64,000 bases of DNA from Pyrobaculum islandicum DSM 4184 (GCF_000015205.1 NC_008701.1:1057436-1121435), one strand, 5' to 3'; positions 44,099 through 52,145 are shown, counted from the stretch's first letter. The notes: generated by a model not told the origin, from the letters alone. A program made the numbers and translations.

Positions 44099-44853
44099 AG
44101 CCTAACCTCCACCCCAAGCCTGTTGAGGTAACGCTTGACCTCCGCCACATCTATAATCTTAAAGTGGAAGAGACTTGCTGCCAAGACCGCGTCGGCCCCC
44201 GCGGCGACGGCCTCGTAGAAGTGTTTAAGCTCGCCGGCCCCCCCGGAGGCGATCACCGGGATTTTGACGGAGTGAGCGACCCTCCTGAGGAGCTCGACGT
44301 CGTAGCCCAGCTTTGTCCCATCTCTATCTATAGAAGTCAGCAGTATCTCCCCAGCCCCCAACTCCTCTACCTTTTTCGCCCACTCCACGGCGTCTAGGCC
44401 CGTGGGGTCGCGGCCCCCTCGGACATAGACCTCATATCTATCGCCCACGAGCTTAGCGTCTATCGCCACCACCGTGGACTGGGAGCCGAACTCCCTAGCC
44501 ATCTCCGCCACCAGCTGCGGGTTTTTGACGGCGGCTGTGTTCACCGAGACCTTGTCGGCGCCGGCTTTAAACAACGCCTCTGCGTCTGACAGACTCCTCA
44601 CGCCGCCGCCGACGAGGACGGGTATCGTCACGGCGGAGGCGACCCTCCTCACAGAATCTATAAACGTGCCTCTGCCCTCCGGCGTAGCTGTTATATCTAA
44701 CACGGCGATTTCGTCGGCGCCCTCCTCCTCATATCTAACGGCCATCTCCACGGGATCTCCCACCTCCTTAATGCCCATGAAGTTGACGCCCTTTACCACC
44801 ACCCCCGCCTTTCCGTCCATGTCTAAGCAAGGTATCACTCTGACGGCCGGCAT
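44095..44853 (-). CDS. hisF: imidazole glycerol-phosphate synthase, cyclase subunit
   Basis: 252 residues, TIM barrel. The catalytic aspartates are in [12 protein letters not shown] and [10 protein letters not shown]. Phosphate loops are [13 protein letters not shown] and [15 protein letters not shown]. It works with HisH (31611-32189). ATG 44853 is chosen over the longer frame from 44871 because it lies 22 bp from the axis of the palindromic TATA box shared with hisB. Confidence 0.95.
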   Translation of the reverse strand: MPAVRVIPCLDMDGKAGVVVKGVNFMGIKEVGDPVEMAVRYEEEGADEIAVLDITATPEGRGTFIDSVRRVASAVTIPVLVGGGVRSLSDAEALFKAGADKVSVNTAAVKNPQLVAEMAREFGSQSTVVAIDAKLVGDRYEVYVRGGRDPTGLDAVEWAKKVEELGAGEILLTSIDRDGTKLGYDVELLRRVAHSVKIPVIASGGAGELKHFYEAVAAGADAVLAASLFHFKIIDVAEVKRYLNRLGVEVRL

Positions 44854-44865
44854 CGGCCACACATA

Positions 44866-44885
44866 ATACATTTTTAAAAATGTAT
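44866..44885. promoter_or_regulatory. palindromic bidirectional TATA box of hisF and hisB
   Basis: ATACATTTTTAAAAATGTAT is a perfect 20-bp palindrome with its axis between 44875 and 44876. The hisF start codon (44853, minus) and the hisB start codon (44898, plus) are both exactly 22 bp from the axis. No other AT-rich stretch lies in the 44 bp between the starts. One symmetric TATA element can therefore drive two leaderless transcripts. Confidence 0.85.
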
Positions 44886-44897
44886 ATCGGAGACAAT

Positions 44898-45461
44898 ATG
44901 TCCTACGTCAGAGAGACGGCGGAGACTTACGTCGCCATGTCTCTAAAAGCGGGCGAAAGGCCGCGGGTTGAGACACCGATTCCATTTCTTACACACATGC
45001 TGGAGACCTTCCTCCTATACGCCGGGTTAGGCGGGACTGTAGAGGCTAGGGAAAAGAGGAGGCTGGACGACGGCCACCACCTCATCGAAGATGTGGCCAT
45101 TGCGCTGGGCAGAGCGCTGGACCAGATGCTGGGGGATCGGGGGAGGATAGCGAGGTTCGGCTGGGCGGCGGTGCCCATGGACGACGCGTTTGCGTTGGCG
45201 GCGGTGGACCTAGGCGGCAGGGCGTACTGTGTTGTGAAAGCTAAGCTCCCCCCTGTCGATCTGGGGGGCTATCCCCTCTGGATGTTTCCACACTGGGTCT
45301 GCACACTCGCTTCGGAGGCAAGAGCCACTATACATGTGTATACACGCGGCAGAGACCCGCACCACAAGGTAGAGACGGCGCACAAGGCGCTCGGGCTGGC
45401 CTTTAGACAAGCCATGTCTCCCGGGAGTGACGTCCTATCTACAAAGGGGGTGTTGGGATGA
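44898..45461 (+). CDS. hisB: imidazoleglycerol-phosphate dehydratase
   Basis: 187 residues. Duplicated metal motifs are seen: HMLETFLLYAGLGG, RLDDGHHLIEDVAIALG, PMDDAFALAAVDLGGRAY and HHKVETAHKALGLAFRQA. It dehydrates IGP to imidazole acetol phosphate. ATG 44898 matches the palindromic promoter, and the frame opening at 44880 lies inside that promoter. It overlaps hisA by four bases. Confidence 0.94.
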   Translation: MSYVRETAETYVAMSLKAGERPRVETPIPFLTHMLETFLLYAGLGGTVEAREKRRLDDGHHLIEDVAIALGRALDQMLGDRGRIARFGWAAVPMDDAFALAAVDLGGRAYCVVKAKLPPVDLGGYPLWMFPHWVCTLASEARATIHVYTRGRDPHHKVETAHKALGLAFRQAMSPGSDVLSTKGVLG

Positions 45462-46150
45462 TCATCCCTTCCATCGATATAGAGGGCGGCAGAGCGGTAA
45501 AGAGGGTTCAGGGGAAGAGGGGGGAGTACATATTCGTGGGGGATCCCCTCGAGCTCGCGCGTAGGTTCAGCAGAGCTGACCTAGTCCACGTGGTTGACCT
45601 AGACGGCGCTGAGGCCGGCCGCCCAGTGAACACAAACGTCGTAAAGCAGGTCGCCCACGAGCTTGGCGGCCGGTGCCAGTTGGGGGGCGGACTCAGGTCG
45701 GCGGAGGCAGTGGAGTGGGCTCTATCTCTCTGTAGATACGCGGTGATTGGCTCTATGCCGTTTAAAAACCCGTCTCTGTTCGCCTCTGTTGCGGCTAAAT
45801 ACAGAAGCCGTCTTGTGGTTTCGCTGGACGTGAAAGGTGGCGTTGTTGTCACAGACGGTTGGACTAAGGCGGCCGCCACACCAGAGGAGGCAGCCGCGGC
45901 GCTCAAGCCCCACGGTCCCCTCGCTGCGTTGGTCATAACTTCCGTCGACGTGGAGGGGACAGGGGCCGGCTTTAGGCTACCGGTGGATCTAGCGAAGTTG
46001 AGAGACGTCGCGATCCGCCTCTACTACGCAGGAGGCGTAAACAACTGTGTAGATGTGAAAAAGGCGTTGGAGGCGGGCTTCGACGGCGTTATCGTCGGCT
46101 ACGCCCTCTACAAGGGAGATCTGAAAAACTGCGCCGGCTTTATCCCTTGA
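45458..46150 (+). CDS. hisA: ProFAR isomerase
   Basis: 230 residues, TIM barrel related to HisF. Catalytic aspartates are in PSIDIEGGRAVKRVQG and VVSLDVKGGVVV. Other conserved parts are VDLDGAEAGRP, LGGGLRSAEAVEWAL and YYAGGVNNCVDVKKAL. It converts ProFAR to PRFAR, the substrate of HisF-HisH. The 3' end overlaps convergent rtcB by 11 bases. Confidence 0.94.
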   Translation: MIIPSIDIEGGRAVKRVQGKRGEYIFVGDPLELARRFSRADLVHVVDLDGAEAGRPVNTNVVKQVAHELGGRCQLGGGLRSAEAVEWALSLCRYAVIGSMPFKNPSLFASVAAKYRSRLVVSLDVKGGVVVTDGWTKAAATPEEAAAALKPHGPLAALVITSVDVEGTGAGFRLPVDLAKLRDVAIRLYYAGGVNNCVDVKKALEAGFDGVIVGYALYKGDLKNCAGFIP

Positions 46151-47606
46151 CCACGCCGATGGGCCTCTGCCTAACTACCTTCTTCGCAAAGCCCACCTGG
46201 TGGGTTGACTCCACTACCCTGTCCACGTCCTTGTAGGCCCACGGCGCCTCCTCGCTTATCACCTCGGTCTCCGCGCTTCTCACAATGATACCACGCTTCG
46301 TCATCTCCTCTTGCACCTTGTGCGGCGGGTACATCCTAATGGCGGCCTCTCTGCTCAAGACGCGGCCTGCGCCATGCGGCGCCGTGCCGAAGGTGAGCTT
46401 CATAGCTTCAGGGGTGCCTACCAGTATCCAGGAAGCCGTGCCCATGCTACCCGGTATTAAAACTGGCTGGCCCACCTGTCTATATTTTGCAGGTATCTCA
46501 GGGTTTCCGGGCGGAAAGGCTCTAGTTGCTCCTTTGCGGTGTACCCACACTCTTCTCACTGTGCCTTTGTCGTCTACTATGTGTTCTTCAAGTTTTGCGA
46601 TGTTGTGCGCAACGTCGTAGATAAGCTCCAGTCCCACCTTCTCTATAGAGCCAAACACCTTCTTAAAGGCTTCTCTAACCCAATGCATAATTATATGGCG
46701 GTTTGTCCAAGCAAAATTGGCGGCTGCGGCCATAGCCTTGATATAATCCTCGGCAACTTTATCATTGAGAGGAGCCGCTGCCAGCTCTCTGTCAGGCAGA
46801 TTTAAGCCCCACCTCCTCATATTTCTTTCCATAATCAAAAGATAATCTGTTGCCACCTGGTGTCCAAGGCCGCGGCTCCCGGTGTGTATCATCACGAGAA
46901 CTTGTCCCTCCCTCTCTATGCCAAACACTTTGGCCACTTTCTCGTCAAAAATCTTGTCTACTACCTGAATCTCTAGGAAGTGGTTCCCAGAGCCTAAGGT
47001 GCCTAACTGATCTTTGCCCCTCGCCTTGGCCTTTTCGCTGACTTTAGAGGGGTCTGCAAGCTTCCAAGACCCCCTCTCCTCTATATACTCCATATCTTCA
47101 GCCCAGCCGTACCCCTTTTGTACTGCCCACTCTACGCCTTCTGCAAGTACTCTTTCAAATTCGCCAGGCGACAGCTTGAGGTGGCCTGTGCCTCCCACTC
47201 CAGGCGGCACGAGTCTAAATATAGTGTCTACAAGCTCCTTAAGCTTCGGCCTGACCTCCTCCTCTGTGAGATTAGTCCTTAAGACGCGGACCCCACAGTT
47301 GATATCGTAACCAATGCCTCCAGGCGAAATTACACCGTTTTCTGCGTCAATTGCAGCTACGCCGCCTATGGGAAAGCCGTAACCCTGATGTCCGTCTGGG
47401 AGAATTATGCTGTATTTATAAATGCCGGGGAGACAGCCTACGTTAATGCCTTGCTCGATGGTGAGGTCGGCCTTCATTTTTTCAAGTAGTACACTATCAG
47501 CAAATATCCTGACTGGAACTTTTTGACACGGCTTTACGCCAGGTGGAATCTCCCACACATAATCATTAACTTTGTTAATAGGGAAGTTTCCCATGTAGCT
47601 ACTCAC
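46140..47606 (-). CDS. rtcB: RtcB tRNA-splicing RNA ligase
   Basis: 488 residues. LPDGHQGYGFPIGGVAAID and SPGGIGYDINCGVRVLRT form the Mn-binding region with the essential cysteine. MIHTGSRGLGHQVATDYL and FPPGNPEIPAKYRQVGQPVL follow. The GMP-accepting histidine is in APHGAGRVLSR. It joins tRNA exon halves after intron removal, important in Thermoproteales with many tRNA introns. No intein is present. The start may be 47606 or the internal ATG 47594. The 3' end is GC-rich like the his genes; the rest is not. Confidence 0.95.
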   Translation of the reverse strand: MSSYMGNFPINKVNDYVWEIPPGVKPCQKVPVRIFADSVLLEKMKADLTIEQGINVGCLPGIYKYSIILPDGHQGYGFPIGGVAAIDAENGVISPGGIGYDINCGVRVLRTNLTEEEVRPKLKELVDTIFRLVPPGVGGTGHLKLSPGEFERVLAEGVEWAVQKGYGWAEDMEYIEERGSWKLADPSKVSEKAKARGKDQLGTLGSGNHFLEIQVVDKIFDEKVAKVFGIEREGQVLVMIHTGSRGLGHQVATDYLLIMERNMRRWGLNLPDRELAAAPLNDKVAEDYIKAMAAAANFAWTNRHIIMHWVREAFKKVFGSIEKVGLELIYDVAHNIAKLEEHIVDDKGTVRRVWVHRKGATRAFPPGNPEIPAKYRQVGQPVLIPGSMGTASWILVGTPEAMKLTFGTAPHGAGRVLSREAAIRMYPPHKVQEEMTKRGIIVRSAETEVISEEAPWAYKDVDRVVESTHQVGFAKKVVRQRPIGVVKG

Positions 47607-47642
47607 GCTATGAACTTAAAAGTTTTTAGCCTCGGCGCAAAG

Positions 47643-47735
47643 TTTTTAAAAAAGTTATACATAACATACTGCCGGGACTACGCCGGATAAGAGCGGCTAT
47701 ATGCCGCGCTGTGAATCCGGCGGGGTTTTACTCTT
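47643..47735 (+). ncRNA. candidate small structured RNA with own promoter
   Basis: A TATA-like TTTTTAAAAAA (47643-47653) lies about 25 bp before a GC-rich segment starting GCCGGGACTACG at 47671. GCCGGA (47682-47687) pairs with TCCGGC (47716-47721). Inside, GCGGC (47693-47697) pairs with GCCGC (47703-47707), leaving an internal loop TAAGA opposite GCTGTGAA. That loop could form a kink-turn or an H/ACA-like guide pocket. A T-rich stretch follows. It is not a tRNA, as no T-loop is seen. The AT box could instead serve rtcB on the other strand. Confidence 0.4.
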
Positions 47736-47810
47736 ATTCGTGCTGTAAGTGGAAGACATGTGATGGCAATTATAGACACCTAGTCAAAGCGATTTCGCAT
47801 CGTTGAGTTT

Positions 47811-47960
47811 GTGAATACTCTAGAGATATGTGTAGATCAATCACTGACGGCAGGGAGAAAACCGCCATGGAAAACCCCAGCCCTTTGGAACGTAAAAGAA
47901 GTTGCTGACGGGAGCGTCATTTTGACGATGAGAATAGGTAATTTTAATCCTACGAGGTAG
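47811..47960 (+). CDS. small ORF or gene remnant upstream of pilin-like gene
   Basis: 49 codons from GTG 47811, extended backwards in frame to a TAG at 47781. It contains ALWNVKEVADGSVILTMRIG followed by NFNPTR, a strand-rich pattern as in the C-terminus of an extracellular protein. No start signal is clear, and no family is recognised. It may be the end of a decayed envelope or pilin-type gene. Confidence 0.3.
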   Translation: MNTLEICVDQSLTAGRKPPWKTPALWNVKEVADGSVILTMRIGNFNPTR

Positions 47961-47983
47961 TGCAACTTAATAATTATTAAGAA

Positions 47984-48441
47984 GTGTATAAGAGGGGCAT
48001 GAGGGGCGCTGTTGTTAGTATACAAATTGTCGTATTAATGCCTATAATCTTAGCGATTGCTATCGCTCTCGCCGCATACCTATATACAACTCTCTACTCT
48101 TCGCTACAATACACTTATATAGCTGTGACGCAAGCCTATGTTTATCCCAGAGAGGGGGCTCAGAGGTTAAAGTATGTTTTATCACAAGAGGCTCCGGAGG
48201 ATTAGAAATTACTAACGTAGAGCTTAACGGGAAGATCGCCTCCAATGTAAGAATTTATATAAACGGTTCTGTGAGAGACGTCATAAAGGCTGGGGATGTG
48301 GGATATATAAAAGCGTATTTCCCAGATGTCACTGTTGTAGCCGACCAAATGCCTGTCGGCCGTGTAGTAACATCACGAGGCTTTAGCTTTATATTTACAC
48401 CTATAGTGTCAAATTCTGAGGGGGCTTGTCCAGGGGGTTAG
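47984..48441 (+). pseudogene. archaeal type IV pilin-like gene with -1 frameshift
   Basis: The first frame (stop at 48205) encodes a class III signal, KRGMRGAVVS, and the hydrophobic pilin helix IQIVVLMPIILAIAIALAAY. A second frame, one base back, continues with GSGGLEITNVELNGKIASN through VRIYINGSVRDVIKAGDVG to a stop at 48441, the strand-rich C-terminal domain of such pilins. The two join near the run of five G at 48154-48158. A single-base deletion there would explain the break, so this is a recent pseudogene, a phase-variable gene or a sequence error. The start is GTG 47984 or ATG 47999. Confidence 0.75.
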
Positions 48442-48734
48442 ATATAGCCAAGGGCTTTTATTTTCGGCATCAGTTAATCAATAGGAAGAGGTAGATGGGT
48501 CTAGCTACCTATCTAGTCCACTTTTTGTCTGTTTTCGGCAGTATGTATTTTAACTCAGCATCTTACAGCTCTGTCTCAGAGGTAGTGGAATCGCCATGGG
48601 TGGGCAGGCAGGAGAGAGATCCCACACCCGAGGTGTCTTGGATACCGATGAAGACGTGGGCGAGGAGAAAGTCCCTAGGCAACACCTAGGGACAAGCGAA
48701 AACTTTAAGGAGATCTCAAATCTCGTTTGACAAT
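48442..48734 (+). other. intergenic region with 9-bp hairpin and possible element remnant
   Basis: These 293 bases hold no gene I trust. A 64-codon frame (48495-48689) is not convincing. A perfect hairpin, GTCCCTAGG and CCTAGGGAC around CAACA (48671-48693), stands just before the gatD promoter (AAACTTTAAGG). The composition of 48590-48690 (GGGTGGGCAGGCAGGAGAG) resembles insertion-element ends, but I could not match it to another copy in the window. Confidence 0.35.
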
Positions 48735-49988
48735 ATGTATAGGAGAGTAAGAGTGGTGTTGGAAAATGGCGATGTTTTTGAAGGCGTTTTAATACCGCCT
48801 ACACAATTTAGTGACCCAGATATTGTGGTGTTAAAGTTGAGAAATGGTTATAACGTTGGTTTTAAAAAGAGTCGTATACGCGAAATTGTAGACTTAGGCG
48901 AAGTTGTCAGTGGCGAGCCGGCTCCGCCACGTGTGCCAGAGTTAAAGGGTGAGAAAGTTTGGCTACTAGCCACTGGGGGGACTATTCTCTCACGGGTTGA
49001 TTATGTAACTGGCGGCGTATACCCGACGCTTAGTGTTGAATATCTCTTTGAAGTTTTAGGCGGCTTGGAAGCCTCTGTTGAAGCTGAACAAGTGGCGGCG
49101 AAATTTAGCGAAGACATGACTCCTGCCATGTGGTCTTACATAGCGGCCAGAGTTGGCGACGCATTTAAGAGGGGGGCTAGAGGTGTTGTGGTGCTCCACG
49201 GAACAGACACTATGCACTATACGGCAGCGGCGCTGGCTTTTGCTTTTAAAAGCGCGCCCGGGCCTATAGCGCTCGTGGGGGCGCAGAGGTCAAGCGACAG
49301 GCCTTCTACAGATGCGGTCCTTAATCTAAAGGCCGCCATGGCAGTTGCCACAAGAGCGCCATTTGCGGAGTCTGTAGTAGTTATGCATAAAGCCAGTAGC
49401 GACAGTATAATTGCCGTACATAGGGGGACAAGGGTTAGAAAAATGCATACGTCTAGGCGTGATGCTTTCCAGTCGATAAACACAACGCCCCTGGCTGAAT
49501 ATTATGTTGAAAAAGATCTTTTACAGATACTCGCCGAGGAGTACAAAGAGAGGGGGGCTTTAGAGTATACAGATAGATTTGAGGAGGCGGTTGCACTTGT
49601 GAAATTTTTCCCAGGGATGCACCCCAGGATGTTAGACGTGTTGCTAGAGATAGGGACCAAGGGCGTTGTTATTGAGGGCACGGGCTTTGGCCACGTTGGA
49701 GAGTATTTACTCCCCTCCGTAAAGCGGTTGGTAGATGCCGGGGTGATTGTAGCTATGACCAGCCAGACTATCTACGGCAGGGTAAATCTCTACGTCTACC
49801 GGAGGGGGAGAGAGCTCCTTTCCCTAGGCGTAGTGCCTCTAGAAGACATGCTTCCTGAGGTGGCGTATGTCAAAATGTCGTGGGCTTTGGCAAACTTTAG
49901 GCGAGAGGAGGTGCCGCAAGTTCTCAAAACGCCTTTTGCATATGAGATAAGTCCAAGATCCGACCCTACAGCATTTGGCGCCCTATGA
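48735..49988 (+). CDS. gatD: Glu-tRNA(Gln) amidotransferase subunit D
   Basis: 417 residues. An N-terminal Tudor/AnsA-like domain (VRVVLENGDVFEGVLIPP) is followed by an L-asparaginase fold with VWLLATGGTILSRVDYVTGG and VVLHGTDTMHYTAAALAFAF, the two catalytic Thr/Asp motifs. GatD supplies ammonia to GatE, which converts Glu-tRNA(Gln) to Gln-tRNA(Gln) in archaea. gatE is not in the window. It overlaps the HD gene by four bases. Confidence 0.95.
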   Translation: MYRRVRVVLENGDVFEGVLIPPTQFSDPDIVVLKLRNGYNVGFKKSRIREIVDLGEVVSGEPAPPRVPELKGEKVWLLATGGTILSRVDYVTGGVYPTLSVEYLFEVLGGLEASVEAEQVAAKFSEDMTPAMWSYIAARVGDAFKRGARGVVVLHGTDTMHYTAAALAFAFKSAPGPIALVGAQRSSDRPSTDAVLNLKAAMAVATRAPFAESVVVMHKASSDSIIAVHRGTRVRKMHTSRRDAFQSINTTPLAEYYVEKDLLQILAEEYKERGALEYTDRFEEAVALVKFFPGMHPRMLDVLLEIGTKGVVIEGTGFGHVGEYLLPSVKRLVDAGVIVAMTSQTIYGRVNLYVYRRGRELLSLGVVPLEDMLPEVAYVKMSWALANFRREEVPQVLKTPFAYEISPRSDPTAFGAL

Positions 49989-50512
49989 CCGACATACTAA
50001 CTGTGGTAGATACGCTTTGTAAAACGCCGCGGGTCGGCTGGCTTCAAAGAGGGGTTACAGACGCCGAGACTGTATGTGCCCACTCTCTGCTTGTCACACT
50101 TTTAGCAGGCGAAATAGCGGCGAGATTAAACACCGAGGGAGTCGATATAAACATGGCAGAGGTTCTGGCGGTAGCCGCCGTTCATGACCTGGCGGAGGCC
50201 GTGTTGGGCCACCCCGGGCGCGAGGTACGTGACAGACTCCGTTGGGAGGAGCTCGAAGAGGAGGTCTTCAAGAGAGAGTTTCCACACCTGGCCGAGTTTT
50301 TTAGATGGTATAGATATGAGACAAATACTGTAGGTAGAATAGTGGCGTTTGCAGATAAGTTAGCCACTCTCATAAGAGCTTGTCGCTATAGCCAGTTGGG
50401 CTATCCGACAGAGGATTTGGCGAGGTCTTTGTACAAAAAATTAATGGCTTACGACGATTTTGCACATATTTTAGACTACTACGTCAGTAAATACTGCCGA
50501 GGGTTGAGCTAA
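49985..50512 (+). CDS. HD-domain nucleotide phosphohydrolase, YfbR-like
   Basis: 175 residues with the HD metal motif: H in VCAHSLLVTLLAGEIA, HD in VAAVHDLAEAVLGHPG, and D in IVAFADKLATLIRA. The layout matches 5'-deoxynucleotidase YfbR and related HD hydrolases. It probably cleaves nucleoside monophosphates. It is cotranslated with gatD. Confidence 0.82.
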   Translation: MTDILTVVDTLCKTPRVGWLQRGVTDAETVCAHSLLVTLLAGEIAARLNTEGVDINMAEVLAVAAVHDLAEAVLGHPGREVRDRLRWEELEEEVFKREFPHLAEFFRWYRYETNTVGRIVAFADKLATLIRACRYSQLGYPTEDLARSLYKKLMAYDDFAHILDYYVSKYCRGLS

Positions 50513-50671
50513 TACTTTTTTCTTCTAGTTCGCAAAAGTCTGTAGCACATTGTACAATCGGGTCTATATCTCCCCGTTTGTACTCGTCGGGTGGCGTGTC
50601 TGCTCTGTCGAGCATAGCGTTTCAGAGGCGGCTCTTCAGCTGTTTTAAGCTGTAGAGAAGTCCTACAGTCT
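50513..50671 (+). other. intergenic stretch between HD gene and GC-rich repeat
   Basis: No gene is visible. It contains short inverted repeats (CAGCTG..TTTTAAGCTG near 50638-50651) but no clear promoter, terminator or coding frame. Confidence 0.4.
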
Positions 50672-50860
50672 AAACTCGTAAAACTCTCTCACCTATGAAC
50701 CAACCGGCCTTGGAGACCGGCCGGCTATTGCGGTCTGACGCGCCCGTCCGCGCGGGCACGGCCGGCCCCCACGCCCGCGGCCGCCAAAAGGCGTACCCAC
50801 GGGCGCGTCCCGAGCCCTCCCGAAGAAGGCCTGCGTCATAAAGGAGGGGCTCTAGTCCCG
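50672..50860 (+). repeat. GC-rich structured repeat, type II, solo copy
   Basis: The leader is AAACTCGTAAAACTCTCTCA then CCTATGAACC. The core has CCGGCC(TTGGAGA)CCGGCCGG and CGCCCGTCCGCGCGGGCACG, both hairpins. The right end is GGGCGCGTCCCGAGCCCTCC followed by GCGTCATAAAGGAGGGGCT. It lies directly before a tnpB remnant but on its 5' side, so it is not that copy's 3' element. Confidence 0.65.
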
Positions 50861-50929
50861 GGTATGGTTCATGGAGATTTACGAGTTTTTAAACTAGACC
50901 CCCATCTTGAAGGGCTGAGCTTTCGGTTG

Positions 50930-51582
50930 ATAAACACAATAAGCCTCACGCCAGACAAGCGGGAGTTGACGCACCGGATTATCGAGGAGGTGTTCCCTAA
51001 GTACGGGCTTAAAAAGTATTTCATAGATAAAGCCAAGGTGTTTTGGCGCGACGTAGTGTTCTACAGGGCAGTTCCGTTAAACGTCCAACTGAAGATCGAG
51101 GACGAGAAAGGCGTGGGAACGTCTGTCTTCGTCGACTTAAAGAAGGGCGTAGTCTAATCCGAGACATCGTGGTAGACGCGGCGCGTGAAATCATAAAGTT
51201 GGCCAGAGAGCACCAAGCCGCCGTCGTAGTTGACGCAGTGGAGGACGAGAGCTACAGAGAGCTGAAGGAGGACAATGGTAGTGGAGAGAAGAAGCACTTC
51301 CTAGACGGGCTTGGGCAGTTGAGGAAGATGTTGAAGGAGTTATCCCAGTGGTATGGCATTCCGTACTTGGAGGAGCGATTGTATTCGATCGTTCGCCCCC
51401 GTTGCGGGGCTAAGATGGCGGTGGAGAACAGCCGTTTCATGCACTGTCCCGCCTGCGGCTTCAGAGCGCACCGCGACAACGTGCCCGTGATTTGGGCAGA
51501 GAAGAGGTACTGGGAGCTACTCCAGAAGACAAAACAACCCACTTTCCCCACTCCGGCGACTACTACATTTTTAATCTCGTAA
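50930..51582 (+). pseudogene. tnpB-like pseudogene with internal deletion
   Basis: The first frame encodes LTPDKRELTHRIIEEVFPKY and on to VFVDLKKGVV, residues about 60-130 of the family. At about 51155 the sequence jumps in another frame to RDIVVDAAREIIKLAREHQ and the C-terminal third. Some 140 codons, including RuvC-I, are missing. The first zinc cysteine is Arg (VRPRCGAK). The RuvC-II position again has Asp (VVVDAVEDESY). The N-terminus is also lost. The gene is dead but its 3' region and GC-rich element are preserved. Confidence 0.88.
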
Positions 51583-51755
51583 CTCTCTCTATTTCATGAA
51601 CGACGCATGGCCCCTGGGGCGGCAGACGGGGGCGCGCAAATGGCGAGAATTAATGACTTGGCGCCACGTCCCCCGTATGACCCGCCCCCTCGCCCCGGCA
51701 CACCCGAGGCGGGCCCCCGAGTCCCCCAGGGAGGGGCCAAGAAAGAGATAGGGGG
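51565..51755 (+). repeat. GC-rich structured repeat, type I, 3' of tnpB pseudogene
   Basis: TTTTTAATC (TATA-like, about 51568-51576) lies about 25 bp before CATGAACGACGC. GGCCCC (51609-51614) pairs with GGGGCC (51733-51738). GGGGCGG (51616-51622) pairs with CCGCCCC (51682-51688), and ACGGGGG (51626-51632) with CCCCCGT (51670-51676). This gives a closed multi-helix fold. In bases 51661-51720, 49 of 60 are G or C. It fills the gap to the convergent CBS gene. The copies at 23994, 32588 and 54108 keep these stems and vary in the loop. Confidence 0.72.
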
Positions 51756-51761
51756 ACGATT

Positions 51762-52145
51762 TCAGGGAAATGCCTCTGTTGTTAACAACGCCCGTAGCAC
51801 ATCTCTTATGCTTATAACGCCTATGATCTTACCTTGGTCTACTACAGGCATGTGGCGTATGTTGTGTTCTATCATTTTTACAGCGGCGGAAATTATGGAG
51901 TCTTCCACTGATGCGGTGATCAAAGTCTTACGTGCGACTTTCTCTAGCGGGGTTTTTAAATCGATTTCTTGAGCTAAAAATCTGACTATGTCCCGCTCAG
52001 TAACTATTCCGACAGGGTTACCAGATCTATCTAGCACCACAACGCTTCCGACATTTGCAGCATACATCTTAGCAATGGCACACTCAATGGGTTCGTCAAT
52101 ATAGCAAGAGATTACAGAATTTTTCACGAGATCTTTTACCTTCAT
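51762..52145 (-). CDS. two-CBS-domain protein
   Basis: 127 residues consisting of two CBS domains: CYIDEPIECAIAKMYAANVG with VGIVTERDIVRFLAQ, and TLITASVEDSIISAAVKM with IGVISIRDVLRALL. CBS pairs bind adenine nucleotides and often act as energy sensors. No catalytic domain is attached, and it may act on a partner protein. It is divergent from GAPOR by about 100 bp of AT-rich sequence, where both promoters must lie. Confidence 0.85.
   Translation of the reverse strand: MKVKDLVKNSVISCYIDEPIECAIAKMYAANVGSVVVLDRSGNPVGIVTERDIVRFLAQEIDLKTPLEKVARKTLITASVEDSIISAAVKMIEHNIRHMPVVDQGKIIGVISIRDVLRALLTTEAFP

Noticed and set aside
47740-47810. Possible C/D box guide RNA (GTGATGG near 47760)
   Set aside because: The C box is imperfect and no matching D and D' boxes at proper spacing are visible.
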